Part shown: positions 16,935 through 26,529 of the stretch, in pieces
How the letters are laid out: every line of letters starts with the position of its first letter
Numbering within the stretch: position 1 is the stretch's first letter
From: Leucobacter aridicollis
GTDB taxonomy: Bacteria > Actinomycetota > Actinomycetes > Actinomycetales > Microbacteriaceae
NCBI RefSeq assembly: GCF_024399335.1
Contig: NZ_CP075339.1
Span: 62,001 to 126,000 of the forward strand
Direction of reading: 5' to 3'
Length of the DNA: 64,000 bases
Notes under the pieces: generated by a model
Database searches by the model: none
What the model saw: only the letters and a program-made list of their open reading frames with translations
Told to the model about the DNA's origin: nothing
Position numbers and translations under genes: made by a program

Positions 16935-17381
16935 TCACTCGGACCGTGAAGCGATGAGTTTCTGGGTGAGGCGTTGGAGCTCGCGGAGCTCGTCAGGTGA
17001 GAGCGCGCGCATGGCTTGGCCGACGTCGCGCCCGTGCGCGCGCCCAACCTCTCGTTGCACGCGCGCCCCCTCGTCGCTGATCTCGATGAGTTTCGCGCGG
17101 CCATCCTCTGGATCCGGCTTGCTCAGCACGAGGCCGCGCGTTGCGAGGCGATCCACCATCCGTGACAGGGCTGGCTGGCTGAGCAGCACCTCTTCCTGAA
17201 GGTCACAGAGGCGCATCGCTTCGCCGCGTTTGACGAGCGTGTAGAGCACGTCGTACTCGCGCATGCTGGCTTCGCCCCAGATTGGCTTTGCACTGAAGTC
17301 GCTCGAGAGGCGCGAGTGCGCGGTCATGAGTGACTCCCAGGCCTCGTTTGCGAGCCGGATATCGGTTCTATGACTGCTCAC
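16935..17381 (-). CDS. MarR-family regulator of the luciferase-like operon
   Basis: A 148-residue winged-helix protein (MRLCDLQEEVLLSQPALSRMVDRL, wing with DPEDGRAK). It starts with GTG and lies between the monooxygenase and the FMN reductase, all on one strand with short gaps (53 and 57 bp). It probably binds the large palindrome in front of the monooxygenase gene. Confidence 0.85.
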   Translation of the reverse strand: MSSHRTDIRLANEAWESLMTAHSRLSSDFSAKPIWGEASMREYDVLYTLVKRGEAMRLCDLQEEVLLSQPALSRMVDRLATRGLVLSKPDPEDGRAKLIEISDEGARVQREVGRAHGRDVGQAMRALSPDELRELQRLTQKLIASRSE

Positions 17382-17438
17382 TGTCGTGATCCTCTCAGAG
17401 TGTGGTGGGCGCGTGGGGCAGCAGGTGCAGGCTGCGGG

Positions 17439-18623
17439 CTACAGGCCGAAAGCCGAGCCGGCCTTCGCTGGGCTGTCCTGGTAGGGCGAGCCGCCGGTGA
17501 CGTTGTCGCCGCGGTTCGGGTTCGGGCGCGGCTCGCGGGGTGCAGCGTCACCGTACTTCGCCTTGATGAGATCCGCGTGCGACGGCGCCTCAGGCACCTC
17601 GGGGTCGCGGAGCTTCGCGAGCTCGGCGCGCAGCACAGGCAGCACCTCCGAGCCGAGCAGGTCGAGCTGCTTCAGTACAGTGTCGGTGGGGAGCCCGGCG
17701 TGGTCGACGAGGAACATCTGGCGCTGGTAGTCGCCGAAGATCTCGCGGAACGAGAGGGTCTTGTCGATGATCTCCTGCGGGCTGCCGACACTCAAGGGCG
17801 TCTGGTGCATGAAGTCCTCGAGCGACGGGCCGTGACCGTAGACGGGCGCCTCGTTGAAGTATGGGCGGAAGTCGCGAAGCGCGTCTTGCGAGTTCTTTGC
17901 GACGTATGCCTGGCCGCCGAGGCCGACGATCGCCTGCTTCGCCTTGCCGTGTCCGTAGTGCTCGTAGCGCTGGCGGTAGAAGTTGACGAGGCGCAGCGAG
18001 TGGGCTGACGGCGCGAAGATGTGGTTCGAGAAGAAGCCGTCGCCGTGGAAGGCTGCCTGCTCGGCGATCTCTGGGGTGCGGATCGAGCCGTGCCACACGA
18101 AGGGCGGCACGTCGTGAAGTGGCCGCGGCGTTGAGGTGAAGCCCTGCAGCGGAGTGCGGAAGTTGCCCTCGTAGTCGACGACGTCCTCGCGCCAGAGGCG
18201 GTGCAGCAGGTTGTAGTTCTCGAGCGCGAGTGGCAGCGCCGAGCGGATGTCTTTGCCGAACCACGGGTAGACGGGGGCGGTGTTACCGCGGCCAAGCATG
18301 AGGTCCATGCGGCCGTCTGCGAGGTGCTGCAGCATCGCGTACTCTTCGGCGATGCGCACGGGGTCGTTTGTGGTGATGAGCGTCGTGCTCGTCGAGAGCT
18401 TCAGGGTTTTCGTTTGCGCCGCAATGTATGCAAGGAACGTCGTGGGGGTCGAGGAAAAGAACGGCGGGTTGTGGTGTTCGCCGATCGCGAAGACGTCAAA
18501 CCCAACGTCTTCTGCGTGCTTCGCGATTGTTGCGAGGCCCTTGATGCGTGCCGCCTCGCTCGGGGTGTCTCCCGTGACTGGGTCGCGGGTGACGTCAGAG
18601 ACGGAGAAGATCCCGAATTCCAT
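17439..18623 (-). CDS. CE1758-type FMN-dependent luciferase-like monooxygenase
   Basis: A 394-residue LLM-class flavoenzyme: MEFGIFSVSD start, FAIGEHHNPPFFSSTPTTF, ARIAEEYAMLQHLADGRMDL, then GRGNTAPVYPWFG. The family oxidises small molecules with O2 and reduced FMN; the natural substrate of CE1758 members is not known. The C-terminal tail is Pro/Asn/Gly-rich. Operon order is monooxygenase, MarR, FMN reductase. The ATG at 18623 is chosen because the family begins there. Confidence 0.87.
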   Translation of the reverse strand: MEFGIFSVSDVTRDPVTGDTPSEAARIKGLATIAKHAEDVGFDVFAIGEHHNPPFFSSTPTTFLAYIAAQTKTLKLSTSTTLITTNDPVRIAEEYAMLQHLADGRMDLMLGRGNTAPVYPWFGKDIRSALPLALENYNLLHRLWREDVVDYEGNFRTPLQGFTSTPRPLHDVPPFVWHGSIRTPEIAEQAAFHGDGFFSNHIFAPSAHSLRLVNFYRQRYEHYGHGKAKQAIVGLGGQAYVAKNSQDALRDFRPYFNEAPVYGHGPSLEDFMHQTPLSVGSPQEIIDKTLSFREIFGDYQRQMFLVDHAGLPTDTVLKQLDLLGSEVLPVLRAELAKLRDPEVPEAPSHADLIKAKYGDAAPREPRPNPNRGDNVTGGSPYQDSPAKAGSAFGL

Positions 18624-18687
18624 TGTGTGCTCCTGGGTGTTGGTGCGGTCTGGTGCGCGAGTGCGGTGTCCGGGAGGCCCCGTCCGC

Positions 18688-18715
18688 ACATTTATATGCG
18701 CTTGCATGTAAATGT
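18688..18715. promoter_or_regulatory. 28-bp palindrome, likely MarR operator of the LLM operon
   Basis: Arms of 12 bp (ACATTTATATGC and GCATGTAAATGT) with one mismatch flank GCTT, about 65 bp before the monooxygenase start. The size and symmetry fit a MarR dimer site; the regulator gene is in the same operon. Confidence 0.7.
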
Positions 18716-18782
18716 AACGGGGAATGCTGAGAACTATTCCCGATCCCGAAAAATCGAATCTGGGACCGGGGCGAGCGCGTGC

Positions 18783-19661
18783 CTAGAAGACCATTGGGCG
18801 GTCGTAGTCGTCTTCGAACGTGCCGCCGAGAAGGGCTGGGTCGATTTCGGTGACGACCGGAACGTGGTCGCTTGGCGCATCACCGCGGCGCTCATCGCGG
18901 TGAATGCTCGCGCCTGTCACCGTATCCGCGAATGCCTGCGACCCCATAATGAAATCGATGCGCATCCCCTCGTTCTTCGGGAAGCGGCCTGCCTTGTAGT
19001 CCCAGAACGTGAACCCCTCGGGCACGATCGGCCTCACGACGTCGCTCACGAGCGGGGCGAACGATTCGAACGCGGCTCGCTCAGCGGGTGAGATGTGCGT
19101 CGAGCGGCCGTGGACGAAGCTGGGGTCGCCCATGTCGGCATCGACCGGCGCAATGTTCCAGTCGCCCATGAGGGCGAGTGGCAGATCAGGATCCTCGTTG
19201 AGCCATGCCTCGGTGTTGTTTCGCAGCGCGGCGAGCCACTCAAGCTTGTACTCGAGGTGAGGGTCGTCGAGCGCGCGGCCGTTCGGCACGTACAGGCTCC
19301 AGAGGCGCAGGTCGCCGACTGTGACGCCGAGCGCGCGGGCTTCGAGTGGCAGGCCGTTCGGGCCGATACCTTGAACCTCTTCTTGGCCTTTGATGGGTTT
19401 GCCGAAGCCGGGCATGCCCTCAAAGCCCCGTGCCACATCGGTCATTTCGTGCCGACTCGCGAAGGCGACGCCGTTCCACTGGTTGAGCCCGTTGATCTCG
19501 AGGTGGTAGCCGGCCTGCTCGAAGGCTTCGGCGGGGAACTGGTCGGGGCGACACTTGATCTCTTGCATCGCGAGGACGTCGATATCCTCGCGCTGTAGCC
19601 AGTCAACGACGCGGCCGAATCGAGTGCGGATCGAGTTCACGTTCCAGGTAGCGATGCGCAT
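18783..19661 (-). CDS. xth: Exodeoxyribonuclease III
   Basis: A 292-residue AP endonuclease/3'-5' exonuclease for base excision repair. Family motifs are in order: MRIATWNVNSIRTRFGRV, LAMQEIKC (metal Glu), LYVPNGR, GDWNIAPVDAD and the terminal SDHVPV with the catalytic His. It is a single gene on the minus strand. Confidence 0.93.
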   Translation of the reverse strand: MRIATWNVNSIRTRFGRVVDWLQREDIDVLAMQEIKCRPDQFPAEAFEQAGYHLEINGLNQWNGVAFASRHEMTDVARGFEGMPGFGKPIKGQEEVQGIGPNGLPLEARALGVTVGDLRLWSLYVPNGRALDDPHLEYKLEWLAALRNNTEAWLNEDPDLPLALMGDWNIAPVDADMGDPSFVHGRSTHISPAERAAFESFAPLVSDVVRPIVPEGFTFWDYKAGRFPKNEGMRIDFIMGSQAFADTVTGASIHRDERRGDAPSDHVPVVTEIDPALLGGTFEDDYDRPMVF

Positions 19662-19705
19662 GGGTCAAGCCTAGCCGGGTTGCGCTTCACAGAATGGGGT
19701 CGGGG

Positions 19706-20278
19706 TTAGCGTCGCACCCCAGCGAGCGCCGCGGCGTCGGCGCGAAGGGTTGCTCGGCGGGTCTCCGGGGTGGTGTCGCCGGTCAGGATCGTGTCTGCGA
19801 CTCGCGACAGGGTCCACCATCCGACGACGAGTGTCACGATCGAGAGCAGGAGCTGCTCGGCGTGCTCGAGATCGGGGGTGGGGAGTGCCGCCTCGAGGCC
19901 AGTGGCGAGCTCGTGGCAGCTCAGCGACCGGCATTCGAGTGCGACGGCCTCGGTAAGCTCGAGGCTCTCCCAGGCCAGGAGGCGCGCAAGGCCTGGGCGC
20001 GCCTCAAGGCGATCGAAGAGTGCGAGCGCGTAATTGCCGACGGCCTCGGGCCCCTCTCCCTCGATTGGAATTCCCGCAAGCATGTCGGAAAGCTCGTTGT
20101 CGAGCACTGCCGCAAAGAATCCGCTCTTTGAGCCGAAGTACGAATAGACGCGCTCTTTGTTGACTCCCGACTCGCGCCCAATGGCGTCCATCGTTGTTCC
20201 GGCGAAGCCGTGGCGCGCGAAAAGCGTTGATCCTGCGTCGAGCAGTTGCCGTCGCGTCTGTTCGGTGTCCCAGGCCAT
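19706..20278 (-). CDS. TetR-family repressor
   Basis: A 190-residue regulator. The N-terminal helix-turn-helix is clear (GSTLFARHGFAGTTMDAIGRESGV, then VYSYFGSKSGFFAAVL); the C-terminal ligand domain is helical. The start is the ATG giving MAWDTEQTR. It is divergent from a small membrane protein and a Rossmann-fold gene, with two matching operators between. Confidence 0.88.
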   Translation of the reverse strand: MAWDTEQTRRQLLDAGSTLFARHGFAGTTMDAIGRESGVNKERVYSYFGSKSGFFAAVLDNELSDMLAGIPIEGEGPEAVGNYALALFDRLEARPGLARLLAWESLELTEAVALECRSLSCHELATGLEAALPTPDLEHAEQLLLSIVTLVVGWWTLSRVADTILTGDTTPETRRATLRADAAALAGVRR

Positions 20279-20298
20279 AACTCCAGGGTACCCCAACT

Positions 20299-20360
20299 CC
20301 AAACGAGCGTTTGCAGATTCGTCGAGATTCCCATATTGTCATTTCCAAACGATCATTTGG
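20299..20360. promoter_or_regulatory. Two TetR operator copies between divergent genes
   Basis: CCAAACGAGCGTTTG (20299-20313) and CCAAACGATCATTTGG (20345-20360) share the left half CCAAACGA and have palindromic right halves. They are 46 bp apart, one near each gene. This is the expected layout for a TetR protein that controls itself and the divergent operon. Confidence 0.75.
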
Positions 20361-20368
20361 AGAATGTT

Positions 20369-20605
20369 ATGCCCCCGATTCCACTCGCCGCCCGCCTCGT
20401 CATTACCTGGCTTGCGATCTTCCCGCTCGTCGCAATCGCGCAGGCGATTCTGCAGCCGCTGCTCGCAGACTGGCCGCAGTTGCTGGTCACCGCAGCTGTG
20501 ATGACCGTCGTCGTACCTGCCGCCGTCACTGTGGCGGTACCGGCGCTCAGCCGCGCCTACCTGGCGCTCACTGGACGGCGCGCGAGCGTCGCGGGTGACG
20601 CATGA
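20369..20605 (+). CDS. Small two-helix membrane protein
   Basis: A 78-residue protein with two hydrophobic segments (about residues 8-30 and 37-60) and a basic C-terminus. Its ATG lies 9 bp after the second TetR operator, so its mRNA leader is very short. The stop overlaps the start of the next gene (ATGA), so the two are translated together. Family not recognised. Confidence 0.7.
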   Translation: MPPIPLAARLVITWLAIFPLVAIAQAILQPLLADWPQLLVTAAVMTVVVPAAVTVAVPALSRAYLALTGRRASVAGDA

Positions 20606-21531
20606 GGGCGCTCGTCCTCGGCGGCACAGGGGCGGTCGGGACAGCTGTCGCCTCGGCCCTCGAAGCGCGGGGACACGTTGCCCTGCGCGGGAGCCGCCGA
20701 GCTCCGAACGGGCCAAGCGGTGTGCAACTCGACCTCGCGAGCGAGGCGGGTCGCGCGCGGATGCGGGAAGTCGCACGTAGTTGCGATGTCGTCATTGACG
20801 CTTCGGGCCGCGAGGATCCCGCGATCGCCCGCGACCTGACGGGCGTGCCCTACGTCGACACCTCGGCGAACACGGCGTACCTCGCCGCGCTCCGCTCGGC
20901 GGCCGGGGTCGCAACGCTCGTTCTCGGCGCGGGAATCGCGCCCGGGGCGAGCACGATTCTCGCCGCGGCAACCGATCCGCGACCCGGCGACGACATCGAC
21001 ATCTCCGTGCTCCTCGGCACGGGGGAGGTCCACGGGCCAGCAGCAGTGGAGTGGACGGCGGCTCTCGCCGGGACTGAAGTGTATGCGGCGCCCGAGACTG
21101 CGCCTGTGCTGAACTATCGCGAACGGCGCAGGATCCAGATCGATGGAAAGGCCCGGACGCACCTGCGCACTGACTTCCCCGACCACCTGCTCCTTGACGC
21201 TGCGGGCGCGCGCATTCGCACCTATCTGACACTCGGCAGCCCGCTCGCCACCGCGGGCCTCGCGCTCGTCGGTGCGGTGCCGGCGCTTCGCGGCATCCTC
21301 GCCGCGGCTCCGCACTGGGGCGACGACAAGTGGCGTGTGGCGGCAACAAATCGGCGGACCGGTGTGTCCCTTGCCGCCTCCGGTTTCGGGCAGTCGCGCG
21401 CGACAGGCGAGCTCGCCGCCCTCGCAGGGATTCAGGCCGCCGAGCGGCCTGATCTCGGAGCGGTGACGATGGCGATTCTGTTTGGCACGGAGGTGTTCGA
21501 CGAAGCGGCGAGCGTTACCTCTCGCCGCTGA
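20602..21531 (+). CDS. NAD(P)-binding Rossmann protein, saccharopine dehydrogenase-like
   Basis: A 309-residue protein opening with the dinucleotide loop [24 protein letters not shown], then [13 protein letters not shown], is the pattern of the saccharopine dehydrogenase-like reductases, which include many uncharacterised oxidoreductases. It is co-translated with the small membrane protein and under TetR control, which suggests an inducible detoxification or lipid-related redox step. Substrate unknown. Its end overlaps the convergent regulator gene by 17 bp. Confidence 0.65.
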   Translation: MRALVLGGTGAVGTAVASALEARGHVALRGSRRAPNGPSGVQLDLASEAGRARMREVARSCDVVIDASGREDPAIARDLTGVPYVDTSANTAYLAALRSAAGVATLVLGAGIAPGASTILAAATDPRPGDDIDISVLLGTGEVHGPAAVEWTAALAGTEVYAAPETAPVLNYRERRRIQIDGKARTHLRTDFPDHLLLDAAGARIRTYLTLGSPLATAGLALVGAVPALRGILAAAPHWGDDKWRVAATNRRTGVSLAASGFGQSRATGELAALAGIQAAERPDLGAVTMAILFGTEVFDEAASVTSRR

Positions 21532-22729
21532 ACTCGGCCGGCTCGGCCGCCGCGTCGCCCTGCAGCCTCAGCGCGCGCAGGGCGACAACGAGCTCAGCCG
21601 ATTCCGCAGGGTGCGTTAACCGGCGGCCCGTGAGCTCAGTGATTCGCTGCATTCGGTACAGCACTGTGTTGCGGTGACAGTGCAGCATTCGCGCCGCCTT
21701 GGCTGTCGAACCACCCGCCGTGATCCAAGCCTCGAGCGTTCGTAGGAGCGGTCGGGAGCCTGCCTCGCCGAGTGCAAGCACGCCGCCAAGCACCGACACT
21801 GTGAGCTGTTGGGCGACGTCCGGTCCAGCCGAAATTGCGAGCTCGAGTGGCAGATCGCCGTAGCGGCTCAGTGTGCGCGAGCCCGGCGCGAGGCACCGCA
21901 TCGCACGCCGGGCCTCGACTGCCCCGAGGGGCGCCTCGGCGAGCCGCTCGAAGGGGCGGCTCGCGCCCGTTCGAGTGACTGTGCTCGCAGCGATCTCCTC
22001 GAGGGCTGCCTCGAGGAGATCGCGGGTGCGCGCGCCGACGATACCCGTGTGCATCCCAGCGTCGAAGGTCCACACGACAGTCGCGCCGCGGGTTGTGATC
22101 CCGGCCGCCGGTTCAGCGTCGTAGCCCGAGCCCCCAAGCGCGGCGACGAGCACCGTGTACCAGCCAGGCGTGGGAAGCCCAAGCAGCTGTTCCGAATCAG
22201 CCGGGTGCGCGGTGCCCGAGAGGAGGGCAAGGAGGTGCAGTCGGCTCGACTGGCCGCTTCGGCGCTCCTTCGCGTCAACAACCTCGCGGTACGCCTCGAC
22301 CGCGAGCATCGAATACCTGTCGAGGATCTGCCAGAGCTCAGATACAGCCCCAAAGACGGCGTCTGTGTCATTCGTGCCCGCCGTCACCTCGCGGATATCG
22401 CTGAGCACGGCGAGGCCGGCGAGCCTGTACGCGTGCAACAGGCTCGCCATCGATATCCCGTTCTCCGCCTTTGCGCGCCCTGCCCACTGCGCGGGAGCCG
22501 CCGACTCTGGGCCGCCGCACAACTCGGCGATGAGCGCGGTAACGTTCGCTTCGACGATTTCGTAGAGCTCCGCTCCGACGCGATGATCGCGATAGACGGC
22601 TTCGTTCGCGACGATCTCCTCGACAACACGGGAGACGAGGCGCTCACGCCGTGCCGATATTTGTAGCAGAAACCACGCTGGCGCTGGGCGCGTCGCCGTC
22701 TGCCGCTTCGAGGACTCCGTCGTGACCAT
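21515..22729 (-). CDS. PucR/CdaR-type helix-turn-helix regulator
   Basis: A 404-residue regulator with an N-terminal helical domain ([18 protein letters not shown] ...), a middle GGDEF-like region and a C-terminal PucR helix-turn-helix ([25 protein letters not shown]). It lies divergent from an acyl-CoA ligase and is likely to regulate it. The ATG at 22729 is the natural start. Confidence 0.85.
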   Translation of the reverse strand: MVTTESSKRQTATRPAPAWFLLQISARRERLVSRVVEEIVANEAVYRDHRVGAELYEIVEANVTALIAELCGGPESAAPAQWAGRAKAENGISMASLLHAYRLAGLAVLSDIREVTAGTNDTDAVFGAVSELWQILDRYSMLAVEAYREVVDAKERRSGQSSRLHLLALLSGTAHPADSEQLLGLPTPGWYTVLVAALGGSGYDAEPAAGITTRGATVVWTFDAGMHTGIVGARTRDLLEAALEEIAASTVTRTGASRPFERLAEAPLGAVEARRAMRCLAPGSRTLSRYGDLPLELAISAGPDVAQQLTVSVLGGVLALGEAGSRPLLRTLEAWITAGGSTAKAARMLHCHRNTVLYRMQRITELTGRRLTHPAESAELVVALRALRLQGDAAAEPAEFSGER

Positions 22730-22752
22730 GCCGCGAGTCTAACCCCGCCGAG

Positions 22753-22776
22753 GTGCAGAATTGTGACGCTGCACAA
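22753..22776. promoter_or_regulatory. Nested palindromes before the acyl-CoA ligase
   Basis: GTGCAG/CTGCAC arms (22753-22758 and 22769-22774) overlap TTGTG/CACAA arms (22761-22765 and 22772-22776). This lies 24 bp upstream of the regulator start in the divergent gap, so it is a candidate binding site of the PucR-type regulator. Confidence 0.5.
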
Positions 22777-22945
22777 TGCGGGGCCCAAAATCTTGAGCCC
22801 TGGCATCTGGCCGGGGAGCGAAAGCCGCGCCAGACTGTGCGTGTACGCAGGCACGGGCAGGAAACGGTTGCGTCTCCACGCCCAGCACAGCGCGCAAGCG
22901 ATCATCGTCAGCGACGCTCAACACGCCATTCAAAGGAGAAGCCGT

Positions 22946-24547
22946 ATGTTCAAGAGCCACCATCCAGACGTCGAGATCCCGAACCTCAGTATTTTTGACT
23001 ACCTGTTTGGGAGCCTGCGGCCCGACGAACTCGACAGGATCGCGCTCATCAATCCGGCGACGGGGGCAGAGACCACGTACGGCACGTTGCGCGACCAGAT
23101 TGAGGCCGTCGCCGGTGCGCTCGCGGCGCAGGGCGTCGGGCCAGGATCTGTCGTTGGCCTGCTGAGCCCCAACATCCCTGAGTTCGCCACAGTCTTCCAC
23201 GGAGCGCTGCGCGCCGGCGCGACAGTCACGACACTGAACGCGCTCTACACGCCCGCCGAAATCGAGAAGCAACTTCTTGACGCGAAAGCGACCTGGCTCT
23301 TCACAGTCTCCCCGCTTCTCCCACAAGCGCAGGCGGCGGCAGCGGCTGTCGGGATCCCCGCCGAGCGACTCGTCGTACTTGACGGTGCCGCCGGCCACCC
23401 GAACCTTCGCGACTTGCTGACAACCGGTGCGCCCGCCCCAGACATCACGATCGACCCGGCGACAACTATCGCCGTGCTGCCGTACTCGTCGGGTACGACA
23501 GGGATCCCGAAGGGAGTCATGCTCACGCATCGAAACCTCGTCGCAAACGTCGAACAGAGCCGTCACGTGATGGATCTGAACGGCGACGATCGGGTGCTCG
23601 CAGTGCTTCCCTTCTTCCACATCTACGGCATGACCGTGCTCCTCAACATCGCATTGCACACGCGGGCCTCGCTCGTGACAATGCCAAAGTTTGACCTCGT
23701 GCAGTTTCTCGAGAACATCCAACGGTTCGAGTGCACCTACGTCTTCGTCGCCCCACCGATCATGGTCGCGCTCGCAAAGCACCCAATCGTCGACAAGTAC
23801 GACATTTCGAGCGTGCGCACGCTCTTCTCGGGCGCCGCGCCGCTCGACGGCGCGACAGCCGAGCGAGCAGCCGCCCGGCTCGGCACGAAAGTGCTCCAGG
23901 GCTACGGCATGAGCGAGCTGAGCCCCGTCTCGCACCTCATCCCTGCCGAGCGCACCGATATTCCAAGATCGTCGATCGGCCTGTCGATTCCGAACGTCGT
24001 GTGCAAGCTTGTCGACACCGAGACAGGCGAGGAACTCACCGAATACGGCGAAGACGGGTTGACGAAGCCCGGAGAGCTGTGGGTGAAGGGGCCGAACGTG
24101 ATGGTCGGATACCTCGGCAAGCCAGAAGCGACTGCCGAGTCAATTACTGAGGACGGGTTCTTGCGGACGGGCGATATCGCGGTGCGGTCGAAAGACGACT
24201 GGTACGCAATCGTGGACCGCGCGAAAGAACTCATCAAGTACAAGGGCTATCAGGTCGCGCCGGCTGAGCTTGAAGCGCTGCTGCTCACGCACCCCGAGAT
24301 CGCGGACGCCGCCGTCATCGGTGTGACAGCGGAGGACGGCGAGGAAGTGCCCAAAGCATTCGTTGTGCGGGCCGAGGGGAGCGCGCTCGCGGAGACCGAC
24401 GTCATTGAGTTCGTGACTGAGCGCGTGGCGCCATACAAGAAGGTGCGACGGGTCGAGTTCATCGACGCAGTTCCGAAGTCGAGTGCGGGAAAGATTCTTC
24501 GAAAGGACCTGCGTGAGCGTGAGAGGAGTCTCGCGGGCTCGGTGTGA
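22946..24547 (+). CDS. Acyl/aryl-CoA ligase, 4-coumarate-CoA ligase-like
   Basis: A 533-residue ANL-superfamily adenylating enzyme that activates a carboxylate with ATP and CoA. Motifs are the P-loop YSSGTTGIPKGVMLTHRN, GYGMSELSPV, the hinge KYKGYQVAPAELE and the C-terminal Lys in PKSSAGKILRKDL. The 4CL-like layout suggests a phenylpropanoid, aromatic or fatty acid. The ATG at 22946 follows AAAGGAGAA. No other pathway gene is next to it. Confidence 0.87.
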   Translation: MFKSHHPDVEIPNLSIFDYLFGSLRPDELDRIALINPATGAETTYGTLRDQIEAVAGALAAQGVGPGSVVGLLSPNIPEFATVFHGALRAGATVTTLNALYTPAEIEKQLLDAKATWLFTVSPLLPQAQAAAAAVGIPAERLVVLDGAAGHPNLRDLLTTGAPAPDITIDPATTIAVLPYSSGTTGIPKGVMLTHRNLVANVEQSRHVMDLNGDDRVLAVLPFFHIYGMTVLLNIALHTRASLVTMPKFDLVQFLENIQRFECTYVFVAPPIMVALAKHPIVDKYDISSVRTLFSGAAPLDGATAERAAARLGTKVLQGYGMSELSPVSHLIPAERTDIPRSSIGLSIPNVVCKLVDTETGEELTEYGEDGLTKPGELWVKGPNVMVGYLGKPEATAESITEDGFLRTGDIAVRSKDDWYAIVDRAKELIKYKGYQVAPAELEALLLTHPEIADAAVIGVTAEDGEEVPKAFVVRAEGSALAETDVIEFVTERVAPYKKVRRVEFIDAVPKSSAGKILRKDLRERERSLAGSV

Positions 24548-25341
24548 CCCGTCGCAGCCAGCTGTGACCAACGCACGTCACGGGTGAGCGCGGACGAGCA
24601 TACCGGCTTCGCACGTGCAATGTCTGAGCTCTGAGTACTGAATCACTCACCCTGAGCTACGCACTTAGCGCGCTGGCCAGCATCCGTGCCGTCTATAGCG
24701 GCTTAACTGGAAGTGACCCCCGGCGTGAGCCGACAACCCCGCACACCTCGGTGAGCCACAAGTCATCCCGGCCGCGCATGTCCCGCGCGGCCGGGCAGTC
24801 CTGCAGGATCATGAGGATTCGGAATCGTCGTTATTGTAGGTATCCACTCACGTCGGGGGTCAACTCGGAGCTCGCTGCGCTTCCCATGCCGGGCCTGCAG
24901 GCGCGTGGCCGGTTGTATCCGCTAATCAGGGTAGGAGAAGGATCGAAGCGCGTCGACACTGCCCAAGTCGCGACGCTTTTCAACATTCGCCTTCTTCATG
25001 AGCCTGTGCATGTGGCTCTCGACAGTTCGCCGTTCAGTTGCGCGATACGCGCCCACCGGCAGAGAAGGTGCAATTGCTCGGCAGCCGGGGCATGAGGCAG
25101 TTTTTGAGGTACCGACCAAGCTCAGCTAGTGAGATGTGGTGAGCGGGGAGACATTGCGACTGACGCTTTACATGCAACTGCAGCAGGTCTTTGGGGATAC
25201 CGAGCGGCCTCTGAGGATGAGTGGGGGCGTAGCCGGTGGCACCATCTTTCAGGGCGAGAACCCTCACCCGTAGCCTCGCCTAGCTATGGCGATGCCCAGC
25301 TCCTGCATAGAATTCAATGTGTTTGACTTGAGGGGATGCGT
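24548..25341. other. Gene-poor gap with a hairpin and a gene fossil
   Basis: No intact gene is visible. A GC-rich inverted repeat (CCGGCCGCG ... CGCGGCCGG, about 24769-24795) lacks a U-tract. A LuxR helix-turn-helix fossil lies at 24922-25090 on the minus strand. The rest shows no coding bias that I trust. Confidence 0.6.
24922..25119 (-). pseudogene. LuxR-type regulator fossil (C-terminal HTH)
   Basis: A stretch reading TERRTVESHMHRLMKKANVEKRRDLG matches, in two halves, the second half of a LuxR/NarL helix-turn-helix. The first helices and any sensor or receiver domain are missing or out of frame. It is best explained as the degraded end of a regulator gene once upstream of ltrA. Confidence 0.55.
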
Positions 25342-26529
25342 ATGGGCGCTGTCGAACACACTCGCCGCCTCGGAGTTCGCAAGATGCGGCCACGGGACCC
25401 CCTCGAAATGTTCAGGTCATCGAGCCCCCTCGAACTGTTCTTCGACCTCGTGTTCGCGATCGCAGTGTCGCTCGCGTCAGCGCAGCTCTTCCAGGCCGAG
25501 ACCAGTGCGCACGTTGGCGAGGGCATTGTGTCTTACCTGATGGTCTTCTTCGCGGTGTGGTGGGCGTGGATGAACTTCACGTGGTTCGCGAGCGCCTTCG
25601 ACGCCGATGACTGGTTGTACCGCGTGCTGACCCTCACGCAGATGGCTGGTGCGATTGTTCTCGCGGTCGGCGCCACACCCGCCATGATCGACGGCGACTT
25701 CGGCCTCATCATCGGCGGCTACGTTGTCATGCGTCTCGCGCTCGTGGCCCAATGGATCAGGGCGGCCCAAAGCCACCCATCGATGCGGCGCACAGCGTTG
25801 CGCTTCGCATGCGGCATCGGCGTGGTGCAGGTGTGCTGGGTGCTGTTTGCGTTCGTCCCGGACTCACTGGCGAAGATCGTCTTCTGCGTGCTTGTCCTCG
25901 CTGAACTTGCGGTTCCGATCTATGCAGAGAGCGCAGGAACCACGCCGTGGAACGCCGGCCACATCGTTGACAGATTCGGGTCATTTACGCTAATCGTGCT
26001 CGCCGAGTCTGTCCTCGCTTCGGTGACCGCTGCCGCGGGTGCCGCCGAACAAGTCACGCACCTTGCTGATCTCGCGCTCATCGGAGTGAGCGGGTTTCTT
26101 CTTGCCGCCGGAATGTGGTGGGTCTACTTCTCAGCTGACGCGAGTGCATGGTTGCAGAGCCGTCGAAGCGCGATGGTGTTCGGGTTCGGGCACTACTTCG
26201 TGTTCGCCGCGGCCGGCGCGTTTTCGGCAGGAGTCAAAGTGTTGCTTGACTACGAAGTCGGGCACGCACGGGTGGACGGCACGCTCACCTCTGTGCTGCT
26301 TGCCGGCCCGATCGCGGTGTTCCTACTCGGGGTCTGGGCCCTGGTGCTCCGCCCCCACTTCAGCCGGCCGTATGCTTCGCTGTTCGTCATCGGCGCCATG
26401 CTTATCGGCCTGAGCCCGCTCGCGTCGGTGCTGGGGGCTGCCCCGCAAGTGACCGCGCTTGTCGCTGCCGCGATCATGGTGGCTCTCGTCGTTGTGATTG
26501 AGATATCCGGGATCCGGCGCCGAGCGTAG
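25342..26529 (+). CDS. LtrA family (low temperature requirement A) membrane protein
   Basis: A 395-residue membrane protein. The N-terminal signature is SSPLELFFDLVFAIAVSLA, and WWAWMNFTWFASAFDADDW is typical of LtrA; about eleven hydrophobic helices follow. The family was named for cold growth in Listeria; its biochemical role is unknown. I prefer the ATG at 25342 over 25336 because the AGGGG at 25331-25335 is correctly spaced only for the later one. Confidence 0.85.
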   Translation: MGAVEHTRRLGVRKMRPRDPLEMFRSSSPLELFFDLVFAIAVSLASAQLFQAETSAHVGEGIVSYLMVFFAVWWAWMNFTWFASAFDADDWLYRVLTLTQMAGAIVLAVGATPAMIDGDFGLIIGGYVVMRLALVAQWIRAAQSHPSMRRTALRFACGIGVVQVCWVLFAFVPDSLAKIVFCVLVLAELAVPIYAESAGTTPWNAGHIVDRFGSFTLIVLAESVLASVTAAAGAAEQVTHLADLALIGVSGFLLAAGMWWVYFSADASAWLQSRRSAMVFGFGHYFVFAAAGAFSAGVKVLLDYEVGHARVDGTLTSVLLAGPIAVFLLGVWALVLRPHFSRPYASLFVIGAMLIGLSPLASVLGAAPQVTALVAAAIMVALVVVIEISGIRRRA

